Shown: piece after piece, positions 12,201-18,877 of the stretch
Layout: each line of letters opens with the position of its first letter
How positions within the stretch are numbered: the stretch's first letter is position 1
NCBI GenBank assembly: GCA_038030265.1
Contig: CM075939.1
Location: forward strand, 41,583,253 to 41,647,252
Length of the DNA stretch: 64,000 nt
Reading direction: 5' to 3'
Source: Corythucha ciliata
Taxonomy: Eukaryota; Arthropoda; Insecta; Hemiptera; Tingidae
Program-made: the position numbers and the translations under genes
Notes under the pieces: model-generated
Told to the model about the DNA's origin: nothing
Seen by the model: the letters and a program-made list of their open reading frames with translations, nothing else
Database searches by the model: none

Positions 12201-15200
12201 ATAACAATTAAAAGAAGCACTGGCGAACCAACAATTTTTCTCAATTTCGGCCGCCAATATGGTTCATATTCTGTGAATACAACGTAGGGTGAGAAAAAAA
12301 AACGATTTTTCTCAATTTCAGCCACGAATTGGCTCTTTCCTCAATTTTAGCGATACCATTTTACTTCTCAAGCAGCAAATTTACGAGGATTTTCGCTTAT
12401 CAAATACCAAATTTCGTGGCTTCAGATTTTTCTAAAATCAGTTTTGCATGTGTGGTGAATTCTGGAAATTGGTTTGGTGAGAAAGGAAAGAAATTGTTAC
12501 AATGCGAGCAGGGGCGGATACTCAGGCTTGACTAGCCAGGAGCACTTGAGGAGATATCGACCCCTCCAACCCCTCTGCCTGTGTACTCAGAGCGTATAGC
12601 TAGCTCAATACAGACGCGGCACAGCTTGTCGCATTGCCCTGCGACGGGCTCGCGAGCAATTTTCGGATATTTAGCCAGAAACTTGCCAATTCACTAATAT
12701 TTATCTCCTAATGATGACATTTTCATCATTAATTCTATTCCTCAATCTCTGGACCCTCTCAGGGACTTGAAAAAAACAAACATTATGTTCCCTACTTGCA
12801 ATTTCTCCTAAATTGAGACCAAAAACTTGAATTTTCGAAAGAATTAAAATCGAGGACAATCAGCCAGGAAACTTCCAATTTCGTGGGAATTTAACAGGCT
12901 TTGGGAGCTGTCGGGGCCACCCAGTCAGAGTTCAACCGCTACAACACAACAAATAAAGACACCGCAAACTTGCATTCCGGCTGAACATAAGATCAAAATT
13001 GTCAATTTCGCTGATATAGAGCCGGAATACTTGTCACTCAAATTACACCCAAACTTGCAAGGCCACAAACGTAAATAAATGTTTCAATTACACGGCCGCA
13101 CTCGTCTGCCTATATTGACGTGTAATTCAAGCTCCAATGATGCACGTGAACCTGAACCAACCCATAACGCAGCCCCTTAAGCACTTCAAACAACAAACAA
13201 AGTTGGGTGCGCCTAGCTTCACGCTCCCCGACCCATGATCGAAACCTTTTGTTTAGCGGCATATCCGGACGTTAAAGCTTTTGTTTACGTTTGTTTAGCC
13301 ATATTTTTCGTTTGTTTAGCATTTTGAAGCATAAATTCTTCAAACAAACGAAAAATATAGACAAACAAATGAAAATTATGACTGAACAAATGAAAAAAAA
13401 AGATTTTATATGCAGCTAAACAAACGATTCCGTTCATGGGTCGGGTAAGGTGAAGTTGGCCGCACCCATCTCTTTTTTTATAAAATCGTGTATCGAAAAG
13501 CTAAACAAACGAAAATTTTGACTAAACAAACGAATAGGGCCGTTTTCGCGGTTTTATGTATACGTGCACGATCCAATGAACGTTTCGCACAGAAGAGGCC
13601 GGACAGCGCGCAGAGGAGGGTCCGCGCTTCCGTGTTAATTTCACAGAAATTAACACCTGGAACTCGTAATATCACAAATATTTAGCCAGAAAACTTCCCA
13701 TTTAGCACTAAAAATGTTTCAATTTTGCGACAATTTGGCAGATTTTGGACGCTACTAGCCCCGAAATTCGCAGTTTTCCGGATATACAGACCTGAAATTT
13801 GCAATTTCGCAAAAATAAGGTCTAGAATACAGCAATTTCACAAAAATAAAGAAGAGAAACATACAATTTTGCAAAAATGAAGACAAGAAATTCACCATTT
13901 CGAGGATATTCATACCAAAATCTTGCAATTTTGCATATTTTTCCCTCCGTGTGATGTAATTTCCTGACTGCACATACATCCCACAGTCTCTGGGCAGTAT
14001 CGGGACTGTTGCCCGGGTTCCGCGGTGACTAAGAAAAATCAGCGAAACTTGTCATTTTGCGAAAATAAAGAAACACGAATGTGCAGAGGATATTTAGACC
14101 AGAAACTTAAGATTTCGCAGAGAACCCGATCTAGCCGGCCACGATGTCGAATGCAAAATGTCAACATTTTGAATCTAAATATCCGCGAAATTGGAAGTTT
14201 CCTGTCCGTATATTCTTGAAATTTCAAGTTTGAGGTATTTATTTAAACAGAATTTGCAACTTTGTGGTCTTTATTTTCACAAAATGGCTGTACCTATAGT
14301 TTCTTACCGATATTTTCGCGAATTAGCAACTTTTGGGTCTTAATTACAATGAAATATCAGGTTTCGGGACCTTTTTCGTGGTGGCGGAGCACTGACGGAT
14401 CTTATTAGTCCTTAATTAACGAAAAATCGTAAATTGGCGGCTAAAATGAGGACAAACGCTAATTCACGGCCAAATTTGAAAAAAATCGCCGTTAAAACTG
14501 ATAAGAATTCCTAATCCTCGAACTAAATTGATAAAAAGCCTCAGTTAGCGACAAAACTAACCAAAATTTAAAAGAATTGCTTATTAATTCTCGTTTGAAG
14601 TTGAGAAAAATCGCTCATTCGTGGATGAAATTAAAAAAAAAAAACGGGCCAATTCGCGTTAAATTTTAGGAAAAACGTTAATTCGTGGTCACAAATAAAT
14701 ATAGTGCATTTTGTTGAAATTAAATGCACTAAAATCACTAATATACTTCGCTGCTAAAATTGAGAAAACCGCTGGACCGTGGCTGAAATTGAGAAAGTGC
14801 ATTTCCGTGTCTTTGGATTAGCGGATGAAGTGTTAGCAGCGATTGAGCGCTATTTATACACTCTACCCGCTAATCCGTGATCATGCGTACTTAATTTAAG
14901 CCGCGAATAGATAATTATCATTTAGCCGCGAATGAGCGTCTTTTGTCTATTTTACTCCCGAATTGGCGCTTTTCTCAATTTTGACCCCCGAGTAACGTTT
15001 TTCTCAATTCCGATCTGCAAATCACAGTTGAAGTAGCGATTTTTTTTCTCCTACAGCTATGAATTTGGGTTTTTTCTCAATTTCAGCCAGACAGTTGTCT
15101 CAGAAGCCGCGAGTTGGCGCATTTTCAATTTTGGTTGAAATTTGGATTTTTTTTTTTTCAATCTTAGCCGCGAATTAGAGATTTTACTTCACTTTATCCG

Positions 15201-15910
15201 CGAATTAGTAATTTTTCTCAATTTTAGCCGCAAATTAAAATTTCTCCTCTATTTTGGCTGCAAAGTTTCGTTTTTATTTATTCTTGAAATTTTTAAAAAT
15301 CACATATTTCAGCCACGAATTGGCGCTTTCCTCAATTCTAGCTGCAAATTCACGATTTTTTTTTTCCATTTTACTTCTTTAGCAGCGAATTACCACTTTT
15401 TCTCAATTTAAGCTGAAAATGAGCCTACATCATAATTTATCCGCGCTAATTTTAGTGGTTGCATCAATATTGGCTACAAATTAGCATGGTTTTAACAATA
15501 TTGACCCCCAAATTAGCATTTTTTTTTTTTTGGATTAGAGCTTTTTTCAAGTTTTACCCTCGAAGCCACGGATTTGCGTTTTCTTAATTATGGCCACAAA
15601 TCAGCGTTTTTCTCAATTTTAGCCGCAAATTAAAATTTTTCTAAATTTTAACTACGAACTAATTAGCGATTCTATTCAATTCTGGCCGCGAATCAGCTTT
15701 TTTTCTAATTTAGCTGCAATAATTCTCGCTTTTTCTCAATTTCATTCGCGAATTTTCTCAATTTTAGCAGCGATTCAATTAGCGGCTTTTCTCTTCATGT
15801 TGGCCGTGAATCAAAATTTAGCCACTAATTACACATTTTTCTCATTTTAGCCGAGATTTATAGTTTTTCGCCAATTTTACCCCCTCCCCGCAAAATTGTT
15901 GTTGTTGTTG

Positions 15911-15943
<33 letters not shown>

Positions 15944-17790
15944 AAAAAAACAAATCACACTAAATTAGCTTTTTAGCGAGTGAAATCCGCCAAATTGCTT
16001 TTTCAGCTATGAAAACCCTCGAAGTCCTTTTTAAGCGCGCGGAATTGCATTTACAGCGAGCGGACTTGATTTATTAGCCAGCAAAGCCCACTGAATTGAT
16101 TGTCAAGTGAGCGAAATTGCTTTTTATGAGCAATAGAACCCCCCCCCCCCAGAAATTGATTTTTTAGTGGGTCACGAAACTGCAAAGATACAGGGCTATA
16201 CAATAGGTACAGGTAGAGGGGCTAAATAACCGCGAAAATAGCAAATGGTGGACAAAGAACCGAGATTCGAAGAAATCTTCAAGCCTCGAAGCACAATATC
16301 CTCGGATTGCAAACATTTTTCGTTGGCGGGGAAGGAGGGTATGAAAACCGGGGGAGCCGGCCACGACAGCGTTCAAAACGTGAAGTTGAAACGTTCTGAG
16401 CCCAAATTCTACGAATCTTCGAGTTTCTGGTTTTAGTTTCAACGAGTTTGCAAGTTTCGCGGCTCGTGCGAGCGGCGAAATGCCTCCAGAAACCTCAAAT
16501 GACCCAATTTGATTCGTAGAATTTGAACAAGCACGTTAGCACATTTTCTTCAATTTTAGCTGTAAAGTTTGTTCCCAAAACCATAAACCATTGATTTTTG
16601 TCAAATTTAGCCGCGAAGAAACTTCCGAGGATGGCCAGTTTGCCCCTTTCCTCAATGTAAGCAGCGATAGGCCTCCAGAAATCAGTGAAACTGCGAGTTT
16701 AGGGACTAACGTTTTACAGTTTCTAGTTTTTATTTCACGAAATTGCATTTTTTTTCAGGTCCTTTTTTCCAGTAGGGGGAAATGACGTTTTTGGAGAGCT
16801 AATTAGCCGCGAAATTGATTTATGGAAAAGCCGGGCCCCTTAAAATTGCTTATTATACGGAAATCACCCCAAAATTATAGTTTTAAAACAAAAAATGACA
16901 CGTTAAAGTGATAAACACGCGATATTCGAGGTTTTCAGTGACTAAGCCCCGCGAAATTATTTTTTTGTATAATCAAACCAGAAAAATTGTTGTTTTCTCC
17001 GACTGAACCTCTCGCGAAATTGGTTTAAACAGAAACCGCCAAGTCCACAAAAATTAATTGATTTTTTGAGGTAGCCAAACCGGCGAATTTTGTTAGTTTG
17101 AATAAGAAAACCCGCGAAACTTGTGTTTTTGAAGAGCAAAGGCCACGAACGAAATTGGGTTATGGAAGAGCCGAATCCTTCAAAATTTGATTACTTTCCA
17201 GGCTTTGGGAAAGATGAAAATGTTTTCGGTCCATCTCCTCCCTGCGCTCCCATTTTTTCCAACTCAAATTGGCGGAAAATCATCACCCGAAACCTTCAAA
17301 AATGGGCCTCCACTTGCAGCTTTTCAGCAAGTATCACAAGCAGTTTCGGATGATTAGGCGAACAATAATGATGTGAGCTTGGGTGGGAGGGAGCATCTCA
17401 GGAGGGCCTTTGACCCCATTTTTGTATTTTTTTAATTTGTCCCTTGAACCCATATTTCGTACCTTCGTACCTTTAATTTGACCTCTGAAGTTACGGTTCG
17501 GAAGGCTATTCAACCACTAGGGCTCCCCCCCCCCAGATCTGTTTAAAACGTCATTTTAGTCCTTATGGGCTTTCTTTATACAGCATTTTGTCCACCAGAA
17601 GCAACATTTATAGGTTCAGCTGGACGGTGATTTAAGTAAAATTCCTTTTTTCTGCGTGGGAAGTAAAGAAAAAAACACCAAAATTCCTAAATTCTCGCGT
17701 ATTTTTCAGCGTCCAAAAAAAGTACCTATTTTATCTTTCCAGTCATCATCAAAACTTGGCACTTTTCCCTTTTGGCACTCCCGACTCCAA

Positions 17791-17821
<31 letters not shown>

Positions 17822-18877
17822 GCATACGGTAATTGAAGGTGACTAATGACGCGAATCGACGAGTGGGTTTAAAAGTGTAAATAAACACGAATAGGAAGGA
17901 CTCACTAGTTTCTCGTTTTCATCCTCCATTTCGAGTCGAGCGGCGATACAATTACGAGTGTCAAGAAATGCGCGTCGCTGGGCGTGCTCCGTGAGCGAAT
18001 GGAGCAACATGCCAACGACGTTGATACACGTGAAAACTATTATATTGGCGGCCACCTGAAAAGAAAAACATAAAATGAATAATTGGGGGATTTTTTTGAG
18101 TCGTCGTTTTTTTGTTTGATTTTTCTTTTTTTTTACCTGTTGCCAGAGTAAATGTTGAAACTGATCGACGAAGGCGGCGCTGACTGCAAGGTGGATGAGA
18201 GGTAGAGCCAAGCCGAAGAGAGCCGCCACCCAGGTTTTGAGTGGAAGCATCGCGTAGGCGATGAATAGGACGAAAACGATTTGCCAAACACCTTCGGGGA
18301 AGACGCGTCTTGTTTCGAGAGTGAGACCCGACTGGGGGCCGAGTGGAAGACCGACGGCGACGAAAGTGAAACAGAAGAACAGGATGACGTAGCAAACCCA
18401 TAGTAGATAGGCATCTTGCATGTATCTATATAGGGAATAAAATATTGGCGGAGGCGCCGAGTAGGATTAGCATCAAAGTTCCGTTCTCCCTTTTTTTGTA
18501 ATTTACTTTTTTTTTTACCTTGTAGTGAGGAAGACGAGAAGCACGAGGAACAGTACCGAGTGTAACAAATGATAGAGGTTGTGCGGCGTGAGGGCGGCCG
18601 TATGAAAGAGGCCGAGGGCGGCGAGAGCGGCGGTCAGTACGAGGAAAAGGCACACGACCCAAGTCACAGAGCCGTGCTGCAATTTGAACGTGTAGCGACG
18701 GTACAGGGATTCAAGTTCGGGTGACTCGAAACGACGCCCTTCGGCCACCCGCCACAAAGCCGCCGCTCTACGGCCGCCCGGCCCCATCGCTTTGACGGCG
18801 TGATCCATTGCCGCCGCCACCACCGCCGTCGGAGGGTTGGCCGTCCTCCGCCCTCTCGCTTAGCCCCCGCCCAGCAT
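109..18877 (-). CDS. rut: Ca2+/calmodulin-type transmembrane adenylyl cyclase (ADCY1/rutabaga-like), 22 coding exons, 3' end outside the window
   Basis: Membrane enzyme converting ATP to cAMP. The conceptual protein runs at least 1718 residues: cytosolic N terminus (1-46), six-helix block M1 (about 47-213), C1a catalytic half (about 283-464) with metal-binding motifs FADIVGFT (Asp288) and [10 protein letters not shown] (Asp332), C1b (481-512), second six-helix block M2 (about 628-816), C2a (about 875-1085) with [27 protein letters not shown] and VKGKGEM, then a tail of over 600 residues rich in Ser, Pro and acidic residues. C1b contains [19 protein letters not shown], the counterpart of the ADCY1 calmodulin-binding segment; this and the long tail favour ADCY1/rutabaga over other cyclase classes. 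All metal, adenine and catalytic residues known for the family appear intact. All 21 introns are phase-consistent. Start chosen at the ATG at 18808, since an in-frame TAA lies upstream. Assignment to the family is near certain; one-to-one orthology is inferred. Confidence 0.95.
371..563 (-). CDS. rut: Adenylyl cyclase exon 21: acidic tail
   Basis: Acceptor CTTATTAACAG, donor GCCGAAG|GTAGGA. It continues the Glu-rich helix ([20 protein letters not shown]) and then a disordered acidic stretch ([20 protein letters not shown]). Joining exon 20 to exon 21 across the 5.1-kb repeat-filled intron gives one unbroken Glu-rich helix, which supports the join. Confidence 0.87.
1050..1770 (+). repeat. Degenerate satellite of about 18 bp (CAACCACAGCAAAGCTC)
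   Basis: Variants of CCAACCACAGCAAAGCTC recur throughout, with substitutions in almost every unit. The longest clean run is about 1500-1760. It differs in period and sequence from the 30-bp families. The open frames across it are repeat artefacts. Confidence 0.8.
1121..1210 (+). repeat. Diverged single arm of the palindromic element seen at 50550-50804
   Basis: CGCTGAAGATGGCG, CGAAACCGGTCCGAACC, GAGGGAAGACAGACAA and AGGCTCCTATGGCTACAG match, in the same order, the right arm of the palindrome at 50690-50804. The inverse arm is missing here. The copy is embedded in the 18-bp satellite. Confidence 0.75.
1920..2620 (-). repeat. Family A ~30-bp tandem repeats (inverse orientation)
   Basis: Units resemble GCTAATTCGCGGCTAAAATT plus GAGAAAAA, about 29-30 nt apart, each diverged. 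This orientation is called inverse; the opposite strand reads GCGAATTAGC then TTTTTCTCAATTTTAGCC. Confidence 0.75.
2640..3010 (-). repeat. Family C ~30-bp tandem repeats
   Basis: Repeats of AACTTGCAATTTCGCGAAAA followed by TATAGACCAG. On the other strand each unit begins GCGAAATTGCAAGTTTC. Same spacing as family A. Confidence 0.7.
3065..3530. mobile_element. Probable non-autonomous hAT-like element or fragment
   Basis: The left side reads CAGTGGCGGATTCAACGGAG and a run of GGGGCC...CCCC, the form of terminus seen in many arthropod hAT MITEs. The body has two similar halves, each with CTCCCAGAACAT and GGGGCAAAAT...TTTTGACAAAATTT. The right terminus is not clear. Confidence 0.4.
3540..4240 (-). 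repeat. Family B ~30-bp tandem repeats
   Basis: Units resemble AAAATGGCCAAACTGACCAT followed by TCGCGCCC. The opposite strand begins GCGAATGGTCAGTTTTGCC. Unit spacing is about 30 nt. Confidence 0.75.
4235..5115. repeat. Dispersed duplicated segment, copy 1 (interrupted by a LINE)
   Basis: Near-identical to 28158-28790: both begin GTCACATTCTCAAATTTTAG, share about 300 bp of non-tandem sequence (GGTCTGAGGCAGACG..., CATGTCATGGTCGTCGGTAT), and run into the same family B units ending GCTAAGCTGACGCTGAAAAT. Copy 2 lacks the 252-bp insertion at 4661-4912. Confidence 0.85.
4661..4912 (+). mobile_element. 5'-truncated LINE 3' end with 14-bp target-site duplication
   Basis: The insert is flanked by TGGTTAAAATGACG at 4647-4660 and 4913-4926, and its empty site is seen in the duplicate near 28570. 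Its first 51 codons read on the plus strand and include [20 protein letters not shown], then stop TAA at 4811-4813. The [10 protein letters not shown] motif is typical of the region after the reverse transcriptase in R1/Jockey/I-type LINEs. About 99 bp of 3' UTR follow, with no poly(A). The sequence is GC-richer than its surroundings. The clade is inferred from a short motif. Confidence 0.8.
5120..5662. other. Mixed intronic stretch without a recognised gene
   Basis: Positions 5200-5330 contain two to three family D-like units (GGACCAAATCCACAAAATTT). Positions 5340-5580 are non-repetitive and more GC-rich, with no complete reading frame or splice pattern that I can defend. The latter could be an old element fragment. 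Confidence 0.4.
5663..5786 (-). CDS. rut: Adenylyl cyclase exon 20: acidic tail
   Basis: Acceptor TTTTTACTAG, donor CGTCAG|GTGAGT, both strong. Starting with a completed Ile codon, it encodes [20 protein letters not shown] and then [20 protein letters not shown], likely a short charged helix. Frame matches the flanking exons. Family conservation is low. Confidence 0.87.
5973..7347 (-). CDS. rut: Adenylyl cyclase exon 19: long disordered C-terminal tail
   Basis: At 1375 nt this is by far the largest exon (acceptor TTTTTGTTAG, donor GACAT|GTGAGT). It encodes a low-complexity cytoplasmic tail with proline-rich stretches ([18 protein letters not shown]), Ser runs (SSSSSSRR), a basic Ser/Arg part, and an acidic Asp run ([10 protein letters not shown]). 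No folded domain is recognised. Drosophila Rutabaga also has a long tail after C2. Antisense reading frames here are shadows of the GC-rich codons. Confidence 0.92.
7420..7591 (-). CDS. rut: Adenylyl cyclase exon 18: C2a end
   Basis: Acceptor TTATTTTATAAG, donor GGAATAG|GTTTGT. It encodes [20 protein letters not shown], then [20 protein letters not shown] and [12 protein letters not shown]. The KGKGEM lysine loop closes over the ATP site. The [18 protein letters not shown] run is especially ADCY1/rutabaga-like. Confidence 0.96.
7679..8023 (-). CDS. rut: Adenylyl cyclase exon 17: C2a catalytic core
   Basis: Acceptor CCTTCCATCAG, donor ACTCAG|GTTGGA, 115 codons. It holds [15 protein letters not shown] (triphosphate-contacting Lys, about 937) and [20 protein letters not shown], with adenine-contacting Asp about 1016 and the catalytic Asn/Arg pair about 1023/1027 (assigned by matching the well-studied AC2 residues). 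Confidence 0.97.
8087..8233 (-). CDS. rut: Adenylyl cyclase exon 16: C2a first part
   Basis: Acceptor CGTTTTTTTAG, donor GATGAG|GTAAAT, 49 codons. It encodes [20 protein letters not shown] and [20 protein letters not shown], the standard opening of the C2a domain. C2 replaces the C1 metal-binding Asp residues with other residues, as expected. Confidence 0.96.
8307..8547 (-). CDS. rut: Adenylyl cyclase exon 15: TM12 and helix into C2
   Basis: Acceptor TCTACTCACAG, donor AACATG|GTTAGG. It encodes TM12 ([20 protein letters not shown]), then [19 protein letters not shown] and [19 protein letters not shown], the conserved linker helix leading into the C2 catalytic half. Confidence 0.95.
8615..8862 (-). 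CDS. rut: Adenylyl cyclase exon 14: extracellular loop, TM10-TM11
   Basis: Acceptor CTTCTGTTTAG, donor GTCCA|GTGAGT. It encodes a Cys-containing extracellular loop with an N-glycosylation sequon ([10 protein letters not shown], Asn about 724), then two hydrophobic helices ([20 protein letters not shown] and [15 protein letters not shown]). Sequons in this loop are usual in mammalian and insect cyclases. Confidence 0.92.
8929..9207 (-). CDS. rut: Adenylyl cyclase exon 13: TM7-TM9
   Basis: Acceptor TTTATTTTCAG, donor AACGTC|GTGAGT, 93 codons. It starts [20 protein letters not shown] and encodes roughly three hydrophobic helices of the second membrane block (residues 619-711). Confidence 0.94.
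9287..9472 (-). CDS. rut: Adenylyl cyclase exon 12: linker before M2
   Basis: Acceptor TTTTTATTCCAG, donor AACCAG|GTGAAT, 62 codons. It encodes [20 protein letters not shown], then [20 protein letters not shown] and [12 protein letters not shown]. The [16 protein letters not shown] stretch preceding M2 is typical of ADCY1/ADCY8-like cyclases. Confidence 0.93.
9623..9712 (-). CDS. rut: Adenylyl cyclase exon 11: C1b-M2 linker
   Basis: Acceptor has a pyrimidine-rich tract ending GTGCGGCGCAG; donor CATAAG|GTGGGT. Thirty codons in phase 0 ([20 protein letters not shown]...). The linker is poorly conserved in the family, so support rests on splice sites and on frame continuity with both sides. Confidence 0.82.
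9964..9969 (-). CDS. rut: Possible 6-nt microexon (Asp-Pro) of the adenylyl cyclase
   Basis: Between exons 9 and 11 the minus strand reads a long T-rich tract, TTGTTTCTAG, then GATCCG, then GTAAGTGAAC. Both splice sites are close to consensus and six bases keep frame 0, adding Asp-Pro. It may be constitutive, alternative or a false site; exon 9 joined directly to exon 11 is also in frame. Confidence 0.55.
10218..10397 (-). CDS. rut: Adenylyl cyclase exon 9: C1b calmodulin-binding region
   Basis: Acceptor CCTGTTACAG, donor AGAAAG|GTTAGT, 60 codons in phase 0. It contains [19 protein letters not shown] followed by [13 protein letters not shown]. Vertebrate ADCY1 has a basic amphipathic calmodulin-binding segment ending in PFSN at this place, so Ca2+/calmodulin activation is expected. 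The binding itself is inferred from homology. Confidence 0.93.
10471..10615 (-). CDS. rut: Adenylyl cyclase exon 8: C1a end
   Basis: Acceptor TTCAAAACAG, donor AGAAAG|GTTTTT (weak after position +2). It encodes [20 protein letters not shown] and [15 protein letters not shown], the last strands of the C1a fold, followed by a basic ARRRK. Reading frame and family match make the weak donor acceptable. Confidence 0.92.
10688..10846 (-). CDS. rut: Adenylyl cyclase exon 7: C1a core
   Basis: Acceptor TTTTTGTAG, donor CCTGG|GTGAGT. It encodes [15 protein letters not shown] sequence (here [20 protein letters not shown]) and [20 protein letters not shown], the C1 counterpart of the C2 [15 protein letters not shown] motif. 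In C1 the catalytic Asn/Arg pair is naturally absent; C2 supplies it. Confidence 0.95.
10907..11034 (-). CDS. rut: Adenylyl cyclase exon 6: C1a second metal site
   Basis: Acceptor ATTCAACGCAG, donor ATAGC|GTAAGT. It encodes [20 protein letters not shown], with the second metal-binding Asp (about residue 332), and [16 protein letters not shown]. Every C1 catalytic feature expected in this exon is present. Confidence 0.95.
11108..11219 (-). CDS. rut: Adenylyl cyclase exon 5: C1a metal site
   Basis: Acceptor ATCTTTTTTAG, donor GCAAAC|GTAAGA. It encodes [18 protein letters not shown] with the first metal-binding Asp (residue 288), then [20 protein letters not shown], the classic class III cyclase C1 helix. 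Confidence 0.95.
11287..11405 (-). CDS. rut: Adenylyl cyclase exon 4: linker helix and C1a start
   Basis: Acceptor TCTCCTTCCAG, donor GTCAG|GTAAGG. It encodes [20 protein letters not shown], the conserved coiled helix before the C1 cyclase fold, then [12 protein letters not shown]. Exon 3 ends ENEKL, so the joined [15 protein letters not shown] matches the family and confirms splicing across the 6.5-kb intron. Confidence 0.94.
12230..12490 (+). repeat. Family A repeats (forward)
   Basis: Several units of TTTTTCTCAATTTCAGCCAC plus GAATTGGC. Interrupted on the right by GCAGGGGCGGATACTCAGG, a hAT-like terminus at about 12508. Confidence 0.65.
12650..13080 (-). repeat. Family C repeats
   Basis: Diverged units of AAACTTGCAATTTCGCGGAT-type sequence with ATTTAGCCAGAAA or AAATAGACC spacers, roughly 30 nt apart. 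Confidence 0.6.
13204..13468. mobile_element. Foldback/MITE element of about 265 bp with long imperfect inverted arms
   Basis: Left end TGGGTGCGCCTAGCTTCACG and CCCGACCCATGATCG; right end CATGGGTCGGGTAAGGTGAA and GGCCGCACCCA are its near reverse complement. Inside, TTTGTTTAGC motifs on the left are mirrored by GCTAAACAAA on the right. No coding frame. Target-site duplication not resolved. Confidence 0.7.
13670..14350. repeat. Family C repeats, both orientations
   Basis: Units of GAAATTTGCAATTTCGCAAA with AATAAGGACC-type spacers. Near 14150 the orientation flips, with GCGAAATTGGAAGTTTCCTG. A 150-bp stretch around 14130 is less regular. Confidence 0.7.
14400..15890. repeat. Family A array with orientation switch near 14850
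   Basis: From 14400 to 14830 units read CTAAAATTGAGAAAA; from 14870 to 15890 they read TTTTCTCAATTTTAGCCGCG. About 50 diverged units, followed by a T run at 15910-15939. Confidence 0.8.
15960..17200 (+). repeat. Family D repeats with a short family A segment
   Basis: Family D units resemble GCGAAATTGGTTTTTTAGTG followed by AGCCAAACCC. They occupy 15960-16140 and 16790-17200. Family A-like units sit at 16540-16690. Positions 16200-16520 are non-repetitive, and the short frames there have no splice support. Confidence 0.65.
17785..17822. repeat. (CT)n microsatellite
   Basis: An uninterrupted CT run about 80 bp downstream of the exon 3 donor, inside intron 3. Confidence 0.9.
17906..18055 (-). 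CDS. rut: Adenylyl cyclase exon 3: TM6 and linker to C1
   Basis: Acceptor TTTTCTTTTCAG, donor AAACTA|GTGAGT, phase 0 to phase 0, 50 codons. It encodes TM6 ([16 protein letters not shown]) and the conserved juxtamembrane helix [20 protein letters not shown] that couples M1 to the catalytic domain. The next intron, 11406-17905, is the longest in the gene. Confidence 0.93.
18137..18425 (-). CDS. rut: Adenylyl cyclase exon 2: TM2 end to TM5
   Basis: Acceptor CCCTATATAG, donor CAACAG|GTAAAA. It starts by completing an Arg codon and continues [17 protein letters not shown], a signature of rutabaga/ADCY1 proteins. It encodes the core hydrophobic helices of the first membrane block, residues 97-193. 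Phase 2 in, phase 0 out. Confidence 0.93.
18519..18877 (-). CDS. rut: Adenylyl cyclase exon 1: 5' UTR part, start codon, TM1-TM2
   Basis: The exon follows a strong acceptor (T-rich tract then TTTTAACAG) and ends at AAG|GTAAAA. An ATG on the exon's first bases opens a five-codon reading frame closed by TAA, in frame with the main start. The main ATG is at 18808 ([12 protein letters not shown]...). The exon carries the family motif [13 protein letters not shown] just before TM1, then two hydrophobic helices at about 47-68 and 78-96. Because the exon begins with a splice acceptor, at least one non-coding 5' exon must lie further right. The part 18809-18877 is untranslated. Confidence 0.9.
18863..18877 (-). 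promoter_or_regulatory. In-frame five-codon upstream reading frame
   Basis: ATG-CTG-GGC-GGG-GGC followed by TAA begins exactly at the first base of exon 1 and ends 54 nt before the cyclase ATG. It may damp translation or reset initiation. It also shows that the main protein cannot extend in frame through this exon from a 5' exon unless a different acceptor is used. Confidence 0.5.

Larger units (their letters stand above)
11406..17905 (-). other. Cyclase intron 3 (6.5 kb), repeat-filled
   Basis: This intron splits M1 from C1 and is unlike the small introns near it. It holds family A blocks (12230-12490, 14400-15890, 16540-16690), family C (12650-13080, 13670-14350), family D (15960-16140, 16790-17200), a foldback element (13204-13468), a 30-nt T run (15910-15939) and a (CT)n tract near 17790. 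The parts 11600-12220 and 17200-17780 show no gene or repeat that I recognise. Confidence 0.85.

Noticed and set aside
16164..16442. 92-codon frame in cyclase intron 3 as an alternative exon
   Set aside because: No matching acceptor/donor pair and it would break the well-supported exon 3-exon 4 junction.
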